64,000 bases of DNA, taken from assembly GCF_001584615.1 (NCBI RefSeq), contig NZ_LQQC01000002.1:147340-211339 (forward strand). Direction: 5' to 3'. How positions within the stretch are numbered: the first letter of the stretch is position 1; every line of letters begins with the position of its first letter. Below the pieces are notes generated by a model. It searched no databases. It was not told the origin of the DNA and saw only the letters and a list, made by a program, of their open reading frames with translations. Shown here piece by piece: positions 18,405-28,675 of the stretch. The stretch is from Brevibacterium ravenspurgense (GTDB taxonomy: Bacteria > Actinomycetota > Actinomycetes > Actinomycetales > Brevibacteriaceae). Position numbers and translations under genes: made by a program.

Positions 18405-18439
18405 CAACGGCCCGCCTGCGTCCCGCAGGCGGGCCGTTG
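18405..18439 (+). terminator. hairpin between rpsO and pnp
   Basis: A perfect 16-bp stem (18405-18420 with 18424-18439) with a 3-base loop lies 16 bases after rpsO. There is no T run, so it may be a partial terminator or an RNA-processing site ahead of pnp. Confidence 0.65.
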
Positions 18440-18580
18440 TGCTTGATACACTGAGCGGTGTCCAATCCCGCATTCTGCCGGTGATCGACAGTGGCCTCCG
18501 CAACAGAGAGCGTGCGTGGGCTTCGATCGAGCACCGGGTGCGGGGACGCTTTCAGTCATCCCCTATGAACGGAGACTCTT

Positions 18581-20794
18581 TTGGGTATTCACCCTTATTC
18601 CTCAGTTGCCCACATTGACAATGGGCGCTTCGGTTCGCACACGGTGCGCTTCGAAACGGGCCGTCTGGCCAAGCAGGCCAGCGGTTCAGCCGTTGCCTAC
18701 CTCGACGACGACACCATGCTGCTGTCGACCACGACCGCCAGCAAGAACCCGCGCGAAGGCTTTGACTTCTTCCCGCTGACCGTCGACGTCGAAGAGCGCC
18801 AGTACGCCGCCGGCAAGATCCCCGGTTCGTTCTTCCGCCGCGAAGGCCGTCCCACCACCGACGCGATCCTCGCGTGCCGTCTGATTGACCGCCCGCTGCG
18901 CCCGTCCTTCGTCAAGGGCCTGCGCAACGAAGTCCAGGTGGTCGTCACGGTCATGTCGATCAACCCCGACCACATCTACGACACCCTGGCCATCAACGCG
19001 GCCTCCATGTCCACCCAGCTGGGCGGACTGCCGTTCTCCGGCCCCATCGGCGGTGTGCGCATTGCGCTCATCGAAGACCAGTGGGTTGCGTTCCCCAACC
19101 ACTCGCAGCTGAAGGACGCTGTCTTCAACATGGCTGTTGCCGGTCGCGTGGTCGACGGCGACGTGGCCATCATGATGGTCGAAGCCGAAGCCGGCGAACA
19201 GGCCTGGGACCTTATCAAGGCCGGTGGCCAGAAGCCCACGGAAGAAGTTGTGGCAGCCGGTCTGGAAGCCGCTAAGCCCTTCATCCGCGAACTTGTTCGC
19301 GCACAGGAAGAACTCGCTGAAAAGGCCGCCAAGCCGGTTGCCGAGTTCCCCATCTTCAAGGCCTACGAAGACGACGTCTACGACGCTGTGAAGGAAGCCG
19401 CCTACGACAGGCAGGCCAAGAACTTCCAGATCGCCGACAAGCAGGAGCGCGAAGCCGCAGCTGACGCTCTGCTGGACGACCTCTACGAACAGCTGGGCGA
19501 AAAGTTCGAAGGCCGCGAAGCTGAAATCGCAGGCGCCCTCAACGCGATTACGAAGGACATCATCCGCCAGCGCATCCTCACAGAGCAGGTGCGCATCGAC
19601 GGTCGTGGTCTGAAGGACATCCGTCCGCTGTCGGCCAATGTTGATGTTCTGCCTCGCGTGCACGGTTCGGCACTGTTTGAGCGCGGCGAAACCCAGATCC
19701 TCGGGGTTTCGACCCTCAACATGCTCAAGATGGAACAGCAGATCGACTCGCTGGCGCCGGAAACCTCCAAGCGCTACATGCACCACTACAACTTCCCGCC
19801 GTACTCGACCGGTGAAACCGGCCGCGTCGGAAGCCCCAAGCGCCGCGAAATCGGCCACGGTGCCCTCGCTGAACGCGCCCTCGTTCCGGTTCTGCCCAGC
19901 CGCGAGGAGTTCCCCTACGCCATCCGCCAGGTGTCGGAGGCTCTCGGCTCGAACGGCTCGACCTCGATGGGCTCGGTCTGTGCTTCGACCCTGTCGCTGC
20001 AGGCAGCCGGTGTGCCGCTGCGCGCACCCGTGGCAGGCATCGCCATGGGCCTGGTTTCGGACATCATCGAAACCGAATCGGGCCCGCAGCGCGCCTACGC
20101 CGCACTGACCGACATCCTCGGCGCTGAAGACGCCTTCGGCGACATGGACTTCAAGGTCGCCGGAACGGAAGACTTCATCACGGCTATCCAGCTGGACACC
20201 AAGCTTGACGGCCTGCCGGCCTCCGTGCTCGGTGCCGCACTGAAGCAGGCCAAGGAAGCCCGCCACGCGATCCTCAATGTCATGAGCGAAGCCATCGACG
20301 GACCGGCTGCTGAAATGGCTCCAACCGCTCCGCGCATCCTGTCGGTTGTCATCCCGGTGGACAAGATCGGCGAGGTCATCGGCCCCAAGGGCAAGATGAT
20401 CAACCAGATCCAGGAAGACACCGGCGCGGAGATCTCGGTCGAAGACGACGGCACCGTTCTGATCGGCTCAACCGACGGCCCGTCTGCTGAAGCTGCTCGC
20501 GACGCCATCAACGCGATCGCCAACCCGCAGGTTCCGGAAGTCGGCGAACGCTACCTGGGCACCGTTGTGAAGCTCATGAGCTTCGGCGCCTTCGTGTCGC
20601 TCAGCCCTGGCAAGGACGGGCTGCTGCACATCTCCGAGCTGCGCAAGCTCAACGGCGGCAAGCGCGTTGACGACGTCGAAGACGTTGTCGGCGTGGGCCA
20701 GCCCATCCAGGTTGAGATCTCGAAGATCGACGACCGCGGCAAGCTGTCGCTGGTTCCGGTTGTCGACGAAGAGCAGTCGTCCGACGAAGACTGA
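18581..20794 (+). CDS. pnp: polyribonucleotide nucleotidyltransferase
   Basis: PNPase degrades RNA from the 3' end with phosphate and can also add tails. The 737-residue product has two RNase PH domains (about 10-230 and 330-560) around an all-helical domain, a KH domain near residue 588 ([14 protein letters not shown]) and a C-terminal S1 domain (about 655-725). The start is TTG at 18581 behind ACGGAG; no in-frame ATG gives the conserved [11 protein letters not shown]-terminus at the right distance. It is followed 8 bases later by the M16 peptidase gene, a common actinobacterial pairing. Confidence 0.96.
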   Translation: MGIHPYSSVAHIDNGRFGSHTVRFETGRLAKQASGSAVAYLDDDTMLLSTTTASKNPREGFDFFPLTVDVEERQYAAGKIPGSFFRREGRPTTDAILACRLIDRPLRPSFVKGLRNEVQVVVTVMSINPDHIYDTLAINAASMSTQLGGLPFSGPIGGVRIALIEDQWVAFPNHSQLKDAVFNMAVAGRVVDGDVAIMMVEAEAGEQAWDLIKAGGQKPTEEVVAAGLEAAKPFIRELVRAQEELAEKAAKPVAEFPIFKAYEDDVYDAVKEAAYDRQAKNFQIADKQEREAAADALLDDLYEQLGEKFEGREAEIAGALNAITKDIIRQRILTEQVRIDGRGLKDIRPLSANVDVLPRVHGSALFERGETQILGVSTLNMLKMEQQIDSLAPETSKRYMHHYNFPPYSTGETGRVGSPKRREIGHGALAERALVPVLPSREEFPYAIRQVSEALGSNGSTSMGSVCASTLSLQAAGVPLRAPVAGIAMGLVSDIIETESGPQRAYAALTDILGAEDAFGDMDFKVAGTEDFITAIQLDTKLDGLPASVLGAALKQAKEARHAILNVMSEAIDGPAAEMAPTAPRILSVVIPVDKIGEVIGPKGKMINQIQEDTGAEISVEDDGTVLIGSTDGPSAEAARDAINAIANPQVPEVGERYLGTVVKLMSFGAFVSLSPGKDGLLHISELRKLNGGKRVDDVEDVVGVGQPIQVEISKIDDRGKLSLVPVVDEEQSSDED

Positions 20795-20802
20795 CCTCAC
20801 CC

Positions 20803-22098
20803 TTGACTGAACCTCTTCACCGGGAGGACAGTGCGGTAGCCCGCACTGTCCTCCCGTCTGGTATTCGCATCATCACCGAAACAATGCCGGGCTTGGGCTC
20901 GGAGACCTTCGGCATCTGGATCGGCTCCGGCTCACGCAGCGAAACCGACGACACTGCCGGCTCCACCCACTTCCTTGAGCACATGCTGTTCAAGGGAACC
21001 CGGCAGCGCACCGCGAAGGACATCGCGCGGGAATTCGACAGGCTCGGCGGGGAAGCCAACGCGGTGACCGCAAAGGAGTACACCGCCTACTACGCCCGCT
21101 GTCTCATCGACGACCTCGATCGCGCGGCCGAAGTGCTGTGCGACATGGTGTTCAATTCGCTTCTGGACCCCGCTGAGTTTGAACGCGAACGCAAAGTCAT
21201 CATCGACGAACTCGCGATGGCTGCCGACGACCCTGTCGACGTTCTCTACGAACACTACGATTCGATCATCTACCGCGGTTCCGGCCTGGGCCGTCCCGTG
21301 GGCGCCACAAAGCAGCGCATCGCGCAGCTGGACCACAGCGAACTCGTCGACCACTACGCGTACGCCTACACGGGACCGCGGATCGTCATTGCGGCCGCCG
21401 GGGGAGCGGAACACGAAGCTGTTGTCGAGGCGTGCCGGCGCGCAGCCGAGCACCTGCCTGATGAGGTGAGCGGCACCTCGGCCCCGGTTGGCGACACCTC
21501 GAGTGCCGCAGCCGAACCGGCTCCCGTGTTCCACGCCGACCGCGGCGGGCTGGTCAAACCGACCGAACAGCAGGTGCTGCTCACGGGTGTCCAAGGCCTG
21601 CACCTGGGGCACCCGGACCGCTTCACGCTTGCGGTACTGCAGATGCTTCTGGGCGGCGGAATGTCCTCGCGCCTGTTCCAGAGCATCCGTGAGGATCGCG
21701 GCCTGGCCTATTCGGTGCACTGCGCGGGCTCTCAGTTCAGCGACATCGGCGACTTCGGAATCTACGCCGGGTGCGCACCGGAAGATGCGCCGGAGGTTCT
21801 GCGGCTCATCCGTGCGGAGTGCGCAGAACTGGCCGAAAACGGACCGACCCCTGCCGAGGTGGGAGACACTGCCTCTGCCAGTGCGGCATCCGCGGTGCTC
21901 GCCATGGAAAGCTCGGCGGTTCGGATGAACCGTTTGGGCCGCAGCGAACTGACCGGCCAGCCGCTTCTGACGACTGACGAAATCGTCGAACGGACCCGCT
22001 CCGTCACCCCAGAAGATGTGCGGGAGCTTGCCGCACGCCTGTTCGGACAAGAATGGGCCATGGCCACGGTCGGTCCGCTTGACGACCTGGATTTGTGA
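20803..22098 (+). CDS. M16-family zinc metallopeptidase
   Basis: A 431-residue processing-peptidase-like protease. The inverted zinc motif His56-Phe-Leu-Glu59-His60 (HFLEH) and the third ligand Glu136 (IIDELAMA), 76 residues on, are both in place, so the N-terminal domain should be active; the second M16 domain has the GGGMSSRLFQSIREDRGLAY signature near residue 285. The TTG at 20803 lies 8 bases after pnp, suggesting co-transcription. Substrates of the actinobacterial pnp-linked member are not established. Confidence 0.9.
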   Translation: MTEPLHREDSAVARTVLPSGIRIITETMPGLGSETFGIWIGSGSRSETDDTAGSTHFLEHMLFKGTRQRTAKDIAREFDRLGGEANAVTAKEYTAYYARCLIDDLDRAAEVLCDMVFNSLLDPAEFERERKVIIDELAMAADDPVDVLYEHYDSIIYRGSGLGRPVGATKQRIAQLDHSELVDHYAYAYTGPRIVIAAAGGAEHEAVVEACRRAAEHLPDEVSGTSAPVGDTSSAAAEPAPVFHADRGGLVKPTEQQVLLTGVQGLHLGHPDRFTLAVLQMLLGGGMSSRLFQSIREDRGLAYSVHCAGSQFSDIGDFGIYAGCAPEDAPEVLRLIRAECAELAENGPTPAEVGDTASASAASAVLAMESSAVRMNRLGRSELTGQPLLTTDEIVERTRSVTPEDVRELAARLFGQEWAMATVGPLDDLDL

Positions 22099-22156
22099 CG
22101 ATCCACCCCATCGACTGCATTCTGTGTACTCGACGCCACCGAGCGAAAGGACCACG

Positions 22157-23782
22157 ATGAACACCACCGGCGGACGCCAGCTTGCCGCGGCTCTCAAAGC
22201 GCACGGCATTGAGCAGGTCTTCGGAATCCCGGGGACGCACAATCTTGAAATCTTCGCGGGTCTGCACAGCGAGGGGATTCGCGTCATCACACCCCGGCAC
22301 GAGCAGGGCGGCGGCTATGCGGCCGATGGTTCTGCGCGTGTTTCTGGCAAACCATCCGTGCTCATCACAACGACCGGCCCGGCTGCACTCAATGCGGCCG
22401 CAGCCATGCTGCAGGCGCATTCAGACTCCGTGCCGGTGCTGCTGATCAGCCCGGGTGTTCCCGTGCGTCACCCGGGTCTGGGCAATGGTCTTCTGCACGA
22501 GGTTCGCTCACAGTCGGGTGTTTTTGACTCCATTGTCGAATCGTCGGTTCGGGTGACGTCGCCCAGCGAAATCCCACGCGCCGTGGCCCACGCGTTCGCG
22601 ACGATGACCACGGGTCGCAACACGCCCGTCTACCTGGAAATCCCACTGGACGTCATCGAAGAGGAGGGCCCGCACACACCGGTGCTGCCGGTGTCCACAG
22701 ATGTCCGGCTGCCGCTGGACGAGGCTGTTCTGGAATCTGCGGCCCAGGCTCTTCGCTCCGCGAAGAAGCCGCTGCTCATTGCCGGGGGAGGCTCCCGAGG
22801 TGCCGGTCGGGCCACAGCGCAGCTCGCGGAGGTTCTGGGCGCCCCTATTGTCGAAACGACCGCTGGAATGGGTGTTCTCGAATCGCCCAACCGGGTTGGC
22901 GCCATCGGCGGTCTGGCAGCATTCCACACCCTGCTGGGGCAGGCGGACGCGCTCATCGCGATCGGCACCGAGCTCGCCCCGAGTGAGTTCTGGGACCCCG
23001 GTATGCGACTGCCCGAAACAATTGTTCGCATCGATATCGACCAGCGCGCCATGATCACAAACGCCTCGCCTTCGCATCCGCTGCTGGCGCGTGCTGAAGA
23101 CGCGGTGGAAGCACTGGTTGACAAGCTCGGCGGGCAGCGTGCCGAAGGCGAACTGTGGTCGGCTCCGCTGGCTGAGGAAATCGAAGCTGAACGCGCCGAA
23201 TGGCACAAGCCGTTTGCGGCTCTGACCGAAGCCATCAACACACACCGGAAGACGTTGGACGGACCGCTGACGCTCGTGGGCGATTCGTCGATGTCCTGCT
23301 ACTACGGCCTGCAGCTGGGCGTTCAGCTGCGTGAGGGTGATCGTTACCTGTACCCGGCCGGCGGCGGCACACTCGGCTACAGCCTGCCGGCGGGCATCGG
23401 CGCGAAGTTCGCCCGCCCCGACGATGACGTCATCGCAGTGGCCGGCGACGGCGGATCGATGTTCACCATCCAGGAGCTCATGGCCGCGGTAGAGCACCAG
23501 CTGGCCGTGTCGTTCATCATTGTGGACAACGGCGGCTATGGCGAGATCGCCCGTGAAATGCTCGAACGTGGCGACGAACCGACAGCCGTAGCGCTGGGAC
23601 GTCCGGACTTCGTTGCGCTGGCACGCTCGCTTGGCATGGAGGCGCAGAAAGTCACGGATGCAGCTGAGCTGGCAGCCGGTCTTGCCGAGGCGCGCAAGGT
23701 GCAGGCACCGCGTCTGTTCCTCATGGACGAACACTCACCAACTGCCGAATACCTGGTCAACAACCCGCAGTTCGGCAAATGA
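22157..23782 (+). CDS. thiamine-diphosphate-dependent enzyme, acetolactate-synthase-like
   Basis: A 541-residue ThDP enzyme with the three-domain acetolactate synthase/decarboxylase layout: N-terminal PYR domain with the catalytic Glu in PRHEQGGGYAADG near residue 50, a central domain, and a C-terminal PP domain with GDGGSMFTIQELMAA and VDNGGYGEIA near 429-460, which binds the diphosphate and Mg. No ilvN small subunit or branched-chain genes are nearby, so it is probably not the biosynthetic AHAS. It may be a decarboxylase of the AruI or related groups; the substrate cannot be told. ATG 22157 has GAAAGG upstream. It stands alone between the M16 gene and sodA. Confidence 0.75.
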   Translation: MNTTGGRQLAAALKAHGIEQVFGIPGTHNLEIFAGLHSEGIRVITPRHEQGGGYAADGSARVSGKPSVLITTTGPAALNAAAAMLQAHSDSVPVLLISPGVPVRHPGLGNGLLHEVRSQSGVFDSIVESSVRVTSPSEIPRAVAHAFATMTTGRNTPVYLEIPLDVIEEEGPHTPVLPVSTDVRLPLDEAVLESAAQALRSAKKPLLIAGGGSRGAGRATAQLAEVLGAPIVETTAGMGVLESPNRVGAIGGLAAFHTLLGQADALIAIGTELAPSEFWDPGMRLPETIVRIDIDQRAMITNASPSHPLLARAEDAVEALVDKLGGQRAEGELWSAPLAEEIEAERAEWHKPFAALTEAINTHRKTLDGPLTLVGDSSMSCYYGLQLGVQLREGDRYLYPAGGGTLGYSLPAGIGAKFARPDDDVIAVAGDGGSMFTIQELMAAVEHQLAVSFIIVDNGGYGEIAREMLERGDEPTAVALGRPDFVALARSLGMEAQKVTDAAELAAGLAEARKVQAPRLFLMDEHSPTAEYLVNNPQFGK

Positions 23783-23910
23783 GCACAGTCGGGGTGCCCT
23801 GCCATCTGGAATAACCGGCCGGGCATCCCCCGTTGTAGCCGGTGACGAGCTTCGATAGGCCCGAAAGCGATAGCGACAGACGTCGCTCATTGACTTCTTA
23901 GGAGGAAGAT

Positions 23911-24537
23911 ATGACCGTCAAGTACGAACTTCCCGATCTTTCCTACGACTACGCAGCTCTGGAGCCGCACATCTCGGCCCAGATCATGGAACTGCACCAC
24001 AGCAAGCACCACCAGACCTACGTCAACGGTGTGAACACCGCTCTCGAACAGCAGGCTGAAGCACGCGACAAGGGTGACTTCGCAGCCGCAGCCAAGGCTT
24101 CGAAGGATCTCTCCTTCAACCTCGGCGGCCACGTCAACCACTCGATCTTCTGGAACAACATGTCCCCGGACGGCGGCGACAAGCCGACCGGCGAACTCGC
24201 TGCCGCTCTCGACGACGCCTTCGGCGACTTCGACAAGTTCCGCGGACACTTCGAAGCTGTTGCAACCAGCATCCAGGGCTCCGGCTGGGCTGTTCTCGGC
24301 TGGGACCTGCTGGGTCAGGCGCTCACCATCGAGCAGCTCTACGACCAGCAGGGCAACGTGCAGATGGGCTACGTCCCGCTGCTGCAGCTGGACATGTGGG
24401 AGCACGCCTTCTACCTCGACTACAAGAACGTCAAGGCTGACTACGTCAAGGCCTGGTGGAACGTTGTGAACTGGGAAGACGTCCAGGCTCGCTTCGAGCG
24501 CGCACGCAAGCAGGGCGAAGGCCTCCTGCTGGGCTGA
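23911..24537 (+). CDS. sodA: superoxide dismutase, Mn/Fe type
   Basis: Removes superoxide in the cytosol. The 208-residue protein has all four metal ligands: His29 (MELHHSKHH), His77 ([13 protein letters not shown]), Asp161 and His165 ([14 protein letters not shown]). The [11 protein letters not shown] signature and GG at the His77 motif fit the Mn/cambialistic group, but metal choice cannot be settled by eye. A very strong TTAGGAGGAAG ribosome-binding site precedes the ATG, and a clear terminator follows, so it is a high-expression single-gene unit. Confidence 0.96.
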   Translation: MTVKYELPDLSYDYAALEPHISAQIMELHHSKHHQTYVNGVNTALEQQAEARDKGDFAAAAKASKDLSFNLGGHVNHSIFWNNMSPDGGDKPTGELAAALDDAFGDFDKFRGHFEAVATSIQGSGWAVLGWDLLGQALTIEQLYDQQGNVQMGYVPLLQLDMWEHAFYLDYKNVKADYVKAWWNVVNWEDVQARFERARKQGEGLLLG

Positions 24538-24553
24538 TAGCTCCAACACGCAG

Positions 24554-24584
24554 AAGGCGGGGAACATGGTGTTCCCCGCCTTTT
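24554..24584 (+). terminator. rho-independent terminator after sodA
   Basis: A perfect 13-bp stem (24554-24566 with 24570-24582) with a 3-base loop runs into TTTT. It lies 16 bases after sodA and also faces the end of the convergent DUF1846 gene. Confidence 0.88.
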
Positions 24585-24646
24585 CTGTGCCCTGATTCTG
24601 TGGGCAGCGCGGCTCCTGGCAAAGCTGCCGGCCGCCCTGCCTGAAC

Positions 24647-26140
24647 TCAGCGTTTGTGGTAGAGCGACTTGCGCTGGTACTTGGGGTCCGAGGTGACGCG
24701 CATCTGCAGGTTGCGGAACACCTCTTCGTCCACTGAACCCAGGAGGGTGGTGGTGTGCACATCGCAGCTGCGCAGGTCCTTCAGCTTGGCCAGCGCGGCG
24801 TCGGCGTGCTGGTCAGCCGTAGCTGATGCCGATAGCGCGATGAGAACTTCGTCCATGTGCAGGCGGGGATTGCGGCTTCCCAGGTGCTGGGTTTTGAGTG
24901 TCTGGATGGGTTCGATGTTCTCCGGCTGCAGCAGGTGCACGTCCGGGTCGATGCCCGCCAGGTGTTTGAGCGCGTTGAGGAGCATGGCGGCTGAGCAGCC
25001 CAACAGTTCAGAGGTCTTGCCGGTGATGATGGTGCCGTCGTGCAGCTGCATGGCCGAAGCTGGCTGCCCCGTGGATGCTTCGAGGTTCTGGGCAATGCCG
25101 ATGATCGGCCTGTCCGCCGGGGTGATCTGTGCTCTGCGCATGATGACGGCGATCCGCTCCGACACCGTGTTGTCGAGGTTTTCTCGGCGTTCGTCAGCAA
25201 GCGCGGTGAAGTAGCGGCGGATGATTTCCTGTTGGGCCGCGTGCCGCACGACGCCGTCGTCGCTGATGCACATGCCTACCATGTTCACACCCATGTCGGT
25301 CGGGGACTGGTAGGGCGATTCTCCGTAGAGCTCTTCGAGGGTGGCCTTCAGCAGCGGGAAGACTTCGATGTCGCGGTTGTAGCTCGTGGCTTCCCTGCCG
25401 TATGCGCGCAGGTGGTAGGCGTCGATGACGTTGATGTCATCGAGGTCTGCCGTTGCGGCTTCGTAGGCCAAGTTGACCGGGTGTTCCAGGGGGAGGTTCC
25501 AGATGGGAAAGGTCTCAAACTTGGCGTAGCCGGAGGTGATGCCGCGCTGGCTGTCGAGGTAGAGCTGCGACAGGCACGTGGCGAGTTTGCCCGACCCCGG
25601 GCCGGGGCCGGTGACGACGATGAGGTCGCGAGTGGTTTCGACCCAGTCGTTTCTGCCGAAGCCGTCTTCGCTCATGATGAGCGAGGTGTTGCTGGGGTAG
25701 CCGGGGATGGTCACGTGCCGGGCGACCGTGAGCCCCAGGCGTTCGAGCTTGGTGATGAATTCGCGGGCTTTGAGGTTGCCGTCGTCCAGCTGGGTCATGA
25801 CGACGTTGTTGACGATGAAGCCCTCGTCGCGGAACGCGTCGATCAGCCGCAGGACGTCGTCCTCATAGCTGATTCCCAGGTCGGCCCGGATTTTGTGCCG
25901 GTCGAGATCGCGCGCGCTGACGCAGACGAGGATTTCGAGTTCGTCCTTCAGTTCGGCAAGCATTGCCAGTTTGTTGTCCGGGGTGAAGCCCGGCAGAACC
26001 CGTGAGGCGTGATTGTCGTCGAAGAGCTTGCCGCCCATTTCGAGGTAGAGCTTGCCGCCGATGTCGCGGCGCCGCTGGGCGATGTGTGCTGACTGTTGGC
26101 GGATGTATTCTGCGCTGTCGAATCCGAGGGGAGCCTGCAT
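24647..26140 (-). CDS. DUF1846 family protein
   Basis: A 497-residue cytosolic protein of the DUF1846 family, known from streptococcal and clostridial structures but without a settled reaction. It begins [20 protein letters not shown] after the initiating Met, and contains a glycine-rich [18 protein letters not shown] near residue 175 that looks like a nucleotide or phosphate loop. The ATG at 26140 is chosen over GTG at 26158: a TAATAT box ends 8 bases before it, which would make the mRNA leaderless, and no ribosome-binding site is visible. It is divergent from dapB with 64 bases between the starts. Confidence 0.85.
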   Translation of the reverse strand: MQAPLGFDSAEYIRQQSAHIAQRRRDIGGKLYLEMGGKLFDDNHASRVLPGFTPDNKLAMLAELKDELEILVCVSARDLDRHKIRADLGISYEDDVLRLIDAFRDEGFIVNNVVMTQLDDGNLKAREFITKLERLGLTVARHVTIPGYPSNTSLIMSEDGFGRNDWVETTRDLIVVTGPGPGSGKLATCLSQLYLDSQRGITSGYAKFETFPIWNLPLEHPVNLAYEAATADLDDINVIDAYHLRAYGREATSYNRDIEVFPLLKATLEELYGESPYQSPTDMGVNMVGMCISDDGVVRHAAQQEIIRRYFTALADERRENLDNTVSERIAVIMRRAQITPADRPIIGIAQNLEASTGQPASAMQLHDGTIITGKTSELLGCSAAMLLNALKHLAGIDPDVHLLQPENIEPIQTLKTQHLGSRNPRLHMDEVLIALSASATADQHADAALAKLKDLRSCDVHTTTLLGSVDEEVFRNLQMRVTSDPKYQRKSLYHKR

Positions 26141-26148
26141 GGTCTTTG

Positions 26149-26154
26149 ATATTA
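26149..26154 (-). promoter_or_regulatory. -10 box of the DUF1846 gene
   Basis: TAATAT on the minus strand is followed by 8 bases and the ATG at 26140, placing the expected transcription start at or next to the initiation codon. Confidence 0.5.
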
Positions 26155-26204
26155 ACACCGCGGTGGGATGACAAAATGGACCTGACCGACAGAAAGGGAA
26201 TCAC

Positions 26205-26945
26205 GTGGCAGTCAAAGTCGCAGTCATCGGAGCATCAGGACGCATGGGCTCGCACGCCGTCGAAGCGGTGAAAGCAGCCGACGGCATGGAGCTGGTGGCG
26301 ACGATCGGCCGTGGGGACGATCTTTCCGCCGTGGTGGAAGCCGGAGCGGACGTCGCCGTTGAGCTCACTGTGCCCAAATCAACGGAAGACAATGTTCACT
26401 TTCTGGTCAGCCACGGCATCCACTGTGTCGTGGGCACAACGGGGTGGAGTGACGAACGTCTGCAGCGCCTGGAACAGCTGACCGAGCAGCACCCGGACGT
26501 CGGTGTTCTCATCGCGCCGAACTTTTCCATTGGGGCGGTTCTCGCCATGCAGTTCGCCGAGCTCGCCGCGCCCTATTTCGATTCTGCGGAAGTCATCGAA
26601 ATCCATCACACGCGCAAACTCGACGCTCCATCCGGCACCGCCGTGTCGACCGCCCAGCGGATTGCCGCAGTGCGCCGCGATGCGGGCCTGCCGGATGTTC
26701 CCGACGCAACAGAGGACGACCCGCACGGTGCTCGCGGAGCCGTGATCGACGGCATTCACGTGCACGCCGTCCGTCAGCTGGGCATGAATGCTTCCGAGGA
26801 AATTCACTTCGGCTCAGCTCACGAAGCACTCACCATCCGCACGGACTCACACTCGACCGAAGCCTTTATGCCGGGCATCATCACCGCTGTCGGCAAGGTC
26901 GACCAGCATCCCGGCCTGACGGTGGGGCTGGAAAAGTACCTCTGA
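26205..26945 (+). CDS. dapB: 4-hydroxy-tetrahydrodipicolinate reductase
   Basis: Second committed enzyme of lysine/diaminopimelate synthesis; reduces HTPA to tetrahydrodipicolinate with NAD(P)H. The 246-residue protein has the Rossmann loop VAVIGASGRMGSHAV at the N-terminus and the active-site signature EIHHTRKLDAPSGTA near residue 130 (His and Lys catalytic). GTG 26205 follows GAAAGGGA. It shares TGATG with the next membrane protein gene. dapA lies 1.7 kb downstream and dapF 27 kb away in the window. Confidence 0.96.
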   Translation: MAVKVAVIGASGRMGSHAVEAVKAADGMELVATIGRGDDLSAVVEAGADVAVELTVPKSTEDNVHFLVSHGIHCVVGTTGWSDERLQRLEQLTEQHPDVGVLIAPNFSIGAVLAMQFAELAAPYFDSAEVIEIHHTRKLDAPSGTAVSTAQRIAAVRRDAGLPDVPDATEDDPHGARGAVIDGIHVHAVRQLGMNASEEIHFGSAHEALTIRTDSHSTEAFMPGIITAVGKVDQHPGLTVGLEKYL

Positions 26946-27403
26946 TGTCCAAAGCGAAGATCGGGGCGGCAGTCATTTCGGTGCTGCTGCTCCTGTACCT
27001 CATCTTTATGGTGCAGCGCGGCATGATCATGCTGCGCGAACCGAATATCGTTGCGAAGCTGCTGGCGGTCGCGCTGCTGGTGCTGCCGATCATCGGGGCG
27101 TGGGCGCTGATCGTTGAGCTTCTGTTCGGCGCTCGCATTGAGCGTTTGGGCAAGCAGCTGGCCGAGGAAGGCGGGCTCCCAGCGGATGATCTCCCGCGCA
27201 CACCGGGCGGGCGGATTGTCCGCGAGGCCGCCGACGAACAGTTCGAGCTCTACGCCCGCGAAGCCGAGGAAGCGCCGGATGACTGGCGGTCGTGGTTCCG
27301 CCTGTCAATGGCCTATGACGCAGCCGGCGACCGCCGTCGCGCCCGCAGCACCATGCGCAAGGCCATCACAATGGAGCGAACCGCTCGCCGCGAATCCAGC
27401 TGA
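26945..27403 (+). CDS. two-helix membrane protein with a C-terminal TPR-like helix pair
   Basis: A 152-residue protein with two transmembrane helices (about 5-24 and 38-62) and a cytosolic C-terminal part of charged helices; DDWRSWFRLSMAYDAAGDRRRARSTMRKAI near the end looks like one tetratricopeptide unit. Start and the dapB stop share a base (TGATG), so translation is coupled. Similar small membrane proteins follow dapB in related Actinomycetota; the function is not known. The link to cell-wall precursor synthesis is by position only. Confidence 0.7.
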   Translation: MSKAKIGAAVISVLLLLYLIFMVQRGMIMLREPNIVAKLLAVALLVLPIIGAWALIVELLFGARIERLGKQLAEEGGLPADDLPRTPGGRIVREAADEQFELYAREAEEAPDDWRSWFRLSMAYDAAGDRRRARSTMRKAITMERTARRESS

Positions 27404-27425
27404 TCCAGCCCAACCTCGGCGCTCC

Positions 27426-28604
27426 TCAACCGACTCGATCGACTTGAGCCCGCCTCGTCCGCTTTCCGCGCGCTGCCAGCCGCACAATCGCGGCGATAGC
27501 GGTCTCCAACGGGCCTCGTCGCGAAATGAGCGCCTTCCACACCATGGCGATGCCGATGAGCACCAGCGCGTGCGTCACATACTCCTGTGTTGGTGCCATG
27601 CCGGCAGTCATTTCGAGCAGCACCACGTGCAGCGAATACGCGGTCAGTGCCATTGAGCCGGGGGCGGTCAGCGGCAGCAGAAGACGCGGAGCGAGCACGG
27701 GGAAGCTGGTGAACAGCAGACAGAACACCCCGATGACCGCTACCGCGACTCCCGCTGTTCCCACGAGGTCCGGGGGAGTGCCGGTGTGCGGGCCGTTCAC
27801 TGCCAGCCACCACGCGGTGTCGGTGGGGACGGTTCCCCAGTTGCCGTAGGTCGTCGCCTGTTCGAGAAGGCCCGGTTCTTCAGCCGCCGAGGCGGAAAGC
27901 ACCTCCCAGCCGCGGCTCACCAGAAGCAGGGATGAGATGGCTGAGGCCATGATGGCTGTTCCCAGACCGACAGCGCTCGCCGTTATTGCAGTCTGCCGTG
28001 ACCAGGGGACATGCGCGAGCGCCATGCCCACGAGGATGTAGCTCATCCACTGCAGCGCGGGGTAATAGCCGGTGAGCACAACCGACTGCAGCAAGCCCGC
28101 CAGATCATAAAGCGAATCGAGGCTCGGGACGTTGAAGTCCTGTTCCAGCTGCCAGTGGGCGCGGACTGCGTGGGACACGAGGGGAGAGGCTGCGAGCCAC
28201 ACGGCTGCGAGTGCTGCAAGTGTGCGACCGCGCAGGGGAAGCAAGACGGACGCGGCAATGAACAGGAAGCCGTAGACGGTCAGGATGATTGCCAGGCGAG
28301 TGCTGACAGTGCCGAGCACGAGGCCGATTGCGAAGATGATGATTCCGCGGATGACCGCGGCTGCAATGGCTTTGCCCGGGGTGGACAGAGCCCGTGAACG
28401 CGAAGCCAGAACCAGAGAAAAACCAGCAAGAACTGCGAACAGCGCGCTGGAACGGCCCGCGAACACAACAGCCCAGGTCGGTTCGAGGTCGTCCGTGCTG
28501 AGACTGAAGATGTGGGTGACGATCATCCCGAAGAGGGCCAAGCCGCGCGCCGCATCGAGCCACTGCAGACGCCCGGGCGGGAAGAGCCTGTTCGCAGAGT
28601 TCAT
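27426..28604 (-). CDS. polytopic membrane protein, DUF418/HGSNAT-like
   Basis: A 392-residue membrane protein with about ten helices. It opens with RLQWLDAARGLALFGMIVTH, the pattern of the DUF418/DUF1624/heparan-alpha-glucosaminide acetyltransferase-like group of membrane acyltransferases, and ends with the LTAYSLHVVLLE segment of that group. Related proteins may transfer acyl groups to envelope sugars, but no acceptor is known here. A CAGAAT box 7 bases before the ATG suggests a leaderless transcript. It is convergent with the dapB-linked gene (22 bases apart, no clear terminator) and divergent from dapA. Confidence 0.72.
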   Translation of the reverse strand: MNSANRLFPPGRLQWLDAARGLALFGMIVTHIFSLSTDDLEPTWAVVFAGRSSALFAVLAGFSLVLASRSRALSTPGKAIAAAVIRGIIIFAIGLVLGTVSTRLAIILTVYGFLFIAASVLLPLRGRTLAALAAVWLAASPLVSHAVRAHWQLEQDFNVPSLDSLYDLAGLLQSVVLTGYYPALQWMSYILVGMALAHVPWSRQTAITASAVGLGTAIMASAISSLLLVSRGWEVLSASAAEEPGLLEQATTYGNWGTVPTDTAWWLAVNGPHTGTPPDLVGTAGVAVAVIGVFCLLFTSFPVLAPRLLLPLTAPGSMALTAYSLHVVLLEMTAGMAPTQEYVTHALVLIGIAMVWKALISRRGPLETAIAAIVRLAARGKRTRRAQVDRVG

Positions 28605-28663
28605 GGGCTCGATTCTGCCACGGGTCGACCGTGGTCACGGGCCACTTCGACACCTGCTGACGG

Positions 28664-28669
28664 TACAGT
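28664..28669 (+). promoter_or_regulatory. -10 box of dapA
   Basis: TACAGT is followed by AGGGGC and the ATG at 28676. The 6-base gap puts the transcription start at the initiation codon. The AGGGG between them could still act as a weak ribosome-binding site if transcription began further upstream. Confidence 0.5.
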
Positions 28670-28675
28670 AGGGGC

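Noticed and set aside
18686..20266. 526-codon open frame antisense to pnp
   Set aside because: Explained by codon bias of pnp on the other strand; composition is atypical and no motifs are present.
23783..23910. Terminator between the ThDP enzyme gene and sodA
   Set aside because: Only short, bulged stems (for example 23790-23799 with 23821-23832) and no T run; too weak to call.
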